A DNA stretch of 64,000 nucleotides. Origin: Ophryocystis elektroscirrha. Taxonomy: Eukaryota > Apicomplexa > Conoidasida > Neogregarinorida > Ophryocystidae. Under the pieces are notes generated by a model. It ran no database searches. It was not told where the DNA came from and worked only from the letters and a program-made list of their open reading frames with translations. The stretch covers positions 1 to 64,000 of the forward strand of contig JAQIFP010000096.1 of NCBI GenBank assembly GCA_030141585.1. The letters run 5' to 3'. Within the stretch, counting starts at the first letter, position 1. The number at the start of each line of letters is the position of its first letter. The translations under genes and the position numbers were made by a program. Positions 63,601-64,000 of the stretch are shown piece after piece.

Positions 63601-64000
63601 TTTATGTTTTAATATTGTAGATTTCACGTTAAATGGTTCTGGAGAATAAGTTTCAATCTCAGATATGACATAATTTTTGTCATTTATATTAAATATACTC
63701 TAAAAATAATATATATATATTTATTTGGTATACATAAAAAATAATTTACCTTAAAATCACTTATAAGGGAATCAGACTGTTTACCACGGCTTTCCCATAT
63801 GCTTTTTGCTTCTTCATTGGAATCACTAACTTTCATATAATAAAAGTTTAAATTGGGATATAAAAAAACACATTCCGAATTTATTTGATAACCTTGATTT
63901 ATTGTGTAACGAAATATAAATTCATTGCTATCAATATGATTTATATTCAGATTACATATATTTGTATAATTACAAGGCAACTTTTGCAAATTGGAAACTC
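60630..64000 (-). CDS. Large helical protein, 5' end beyond the window
   Basis: Four minus-strand exons: from the window edge to ~63,700, ~63,627-63,310, ~63,056-62,107 and 62,045-60,630. The last ends in a stop after HNSQFITC. The splice from about 62,108 (TTCAA|GTAAGG) to 62,050 (TTTTATAG) is clear. More than 800 residues are visible, almost all alpha-helical and rich in Leu, Ile, Asn and Ser, with no catalytic motif. Large HEAT-like scaffolds (CCR4-NOT subunit 1, THO2 or nucleoporins) are possible, but I see no diagnostic block and do not choose one. The start is not in the window. Confidence 0.55.

Overview
The window is very AT-rich nuclear DNA from a eukaryote, almost certainly an apicomplexan or close alveolate. 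The evidence is an alveolin (inner membrane complex protein), an ankyrin-bromodomain protein of the apicomplexan BDP1 type, and a giant RCC1-repeat protein with an N-terminal lipidation motif. TAA, TAG and TGA all end well-supported genes, so the nuclear code looks standard, unlike many ciliates. I cannot name the genus. Genes carry many introns. A striking share are 31-37 nt long, mixed with longer AT-rich ones; exon sums gave intact frames for the genes I reconstructed fully.

Layout. 1-3,300: octamer minisatellite and poorly resolved minus-strand exons. 3,321-5,386 (+): ankyrin-bromodomain protein. 5,525-6,948 (-): unknown gene. 7,558-16,583 (+): a 2,708-aa RCC1-repeat protein. 16,850-19,217 (-): 3-methyladenine DNA glycosylase with a huge insertion. 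19,762-21,671 (+): B-box/coiled-coil protein, then a tiny RAMP4-like ER protein. 21,685-22,357 (-): ribosomal protein eS8. 22,684-24,549 (+): WD40 protein. 24,614-25,850 (-): rhomboid protease. 26,089-26,454 (-): small tail-anchored protein. 26,925-28,181 (+): nucleotide-sugar transporter.

28,309-50,371 is a 22-kb block with all genes on the minus strand. Read from high to low coordinates it holds a SWI3/SMARCC chromatin remodeller subunit, a large unknown protein, the splicing factor SPF27/BCAS2, an oxysterol-binding protein with PH domain and FFAT-like motif, a Cys-rich unknown, a mini J-domain protein, an unresolved gene and the alveolin. Several neighbours are only 5-39 bp apart.

51,459-60,453 (+): a calycin/FABP-like protein, mitochondrial-type HSP60, cytosolic PheRS beta subunit (with a minisatellite and assembly gap in an intron) and a Thr-rich single-pass membrane protein. 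60,630-64,000 (-): a large helical protein running off the window.

The genes are mostly housekeeping (translation, splicing, chromatin, chaperones, lipid and sugar transport) plus parasite-type cytoskeleton and membrane genes. I saw no tRNA, rRNA, transposon or CRISPR. Both runs of N are exactly 17 bases and both sit in or beside tandem repeats, so they are assembly gaps.
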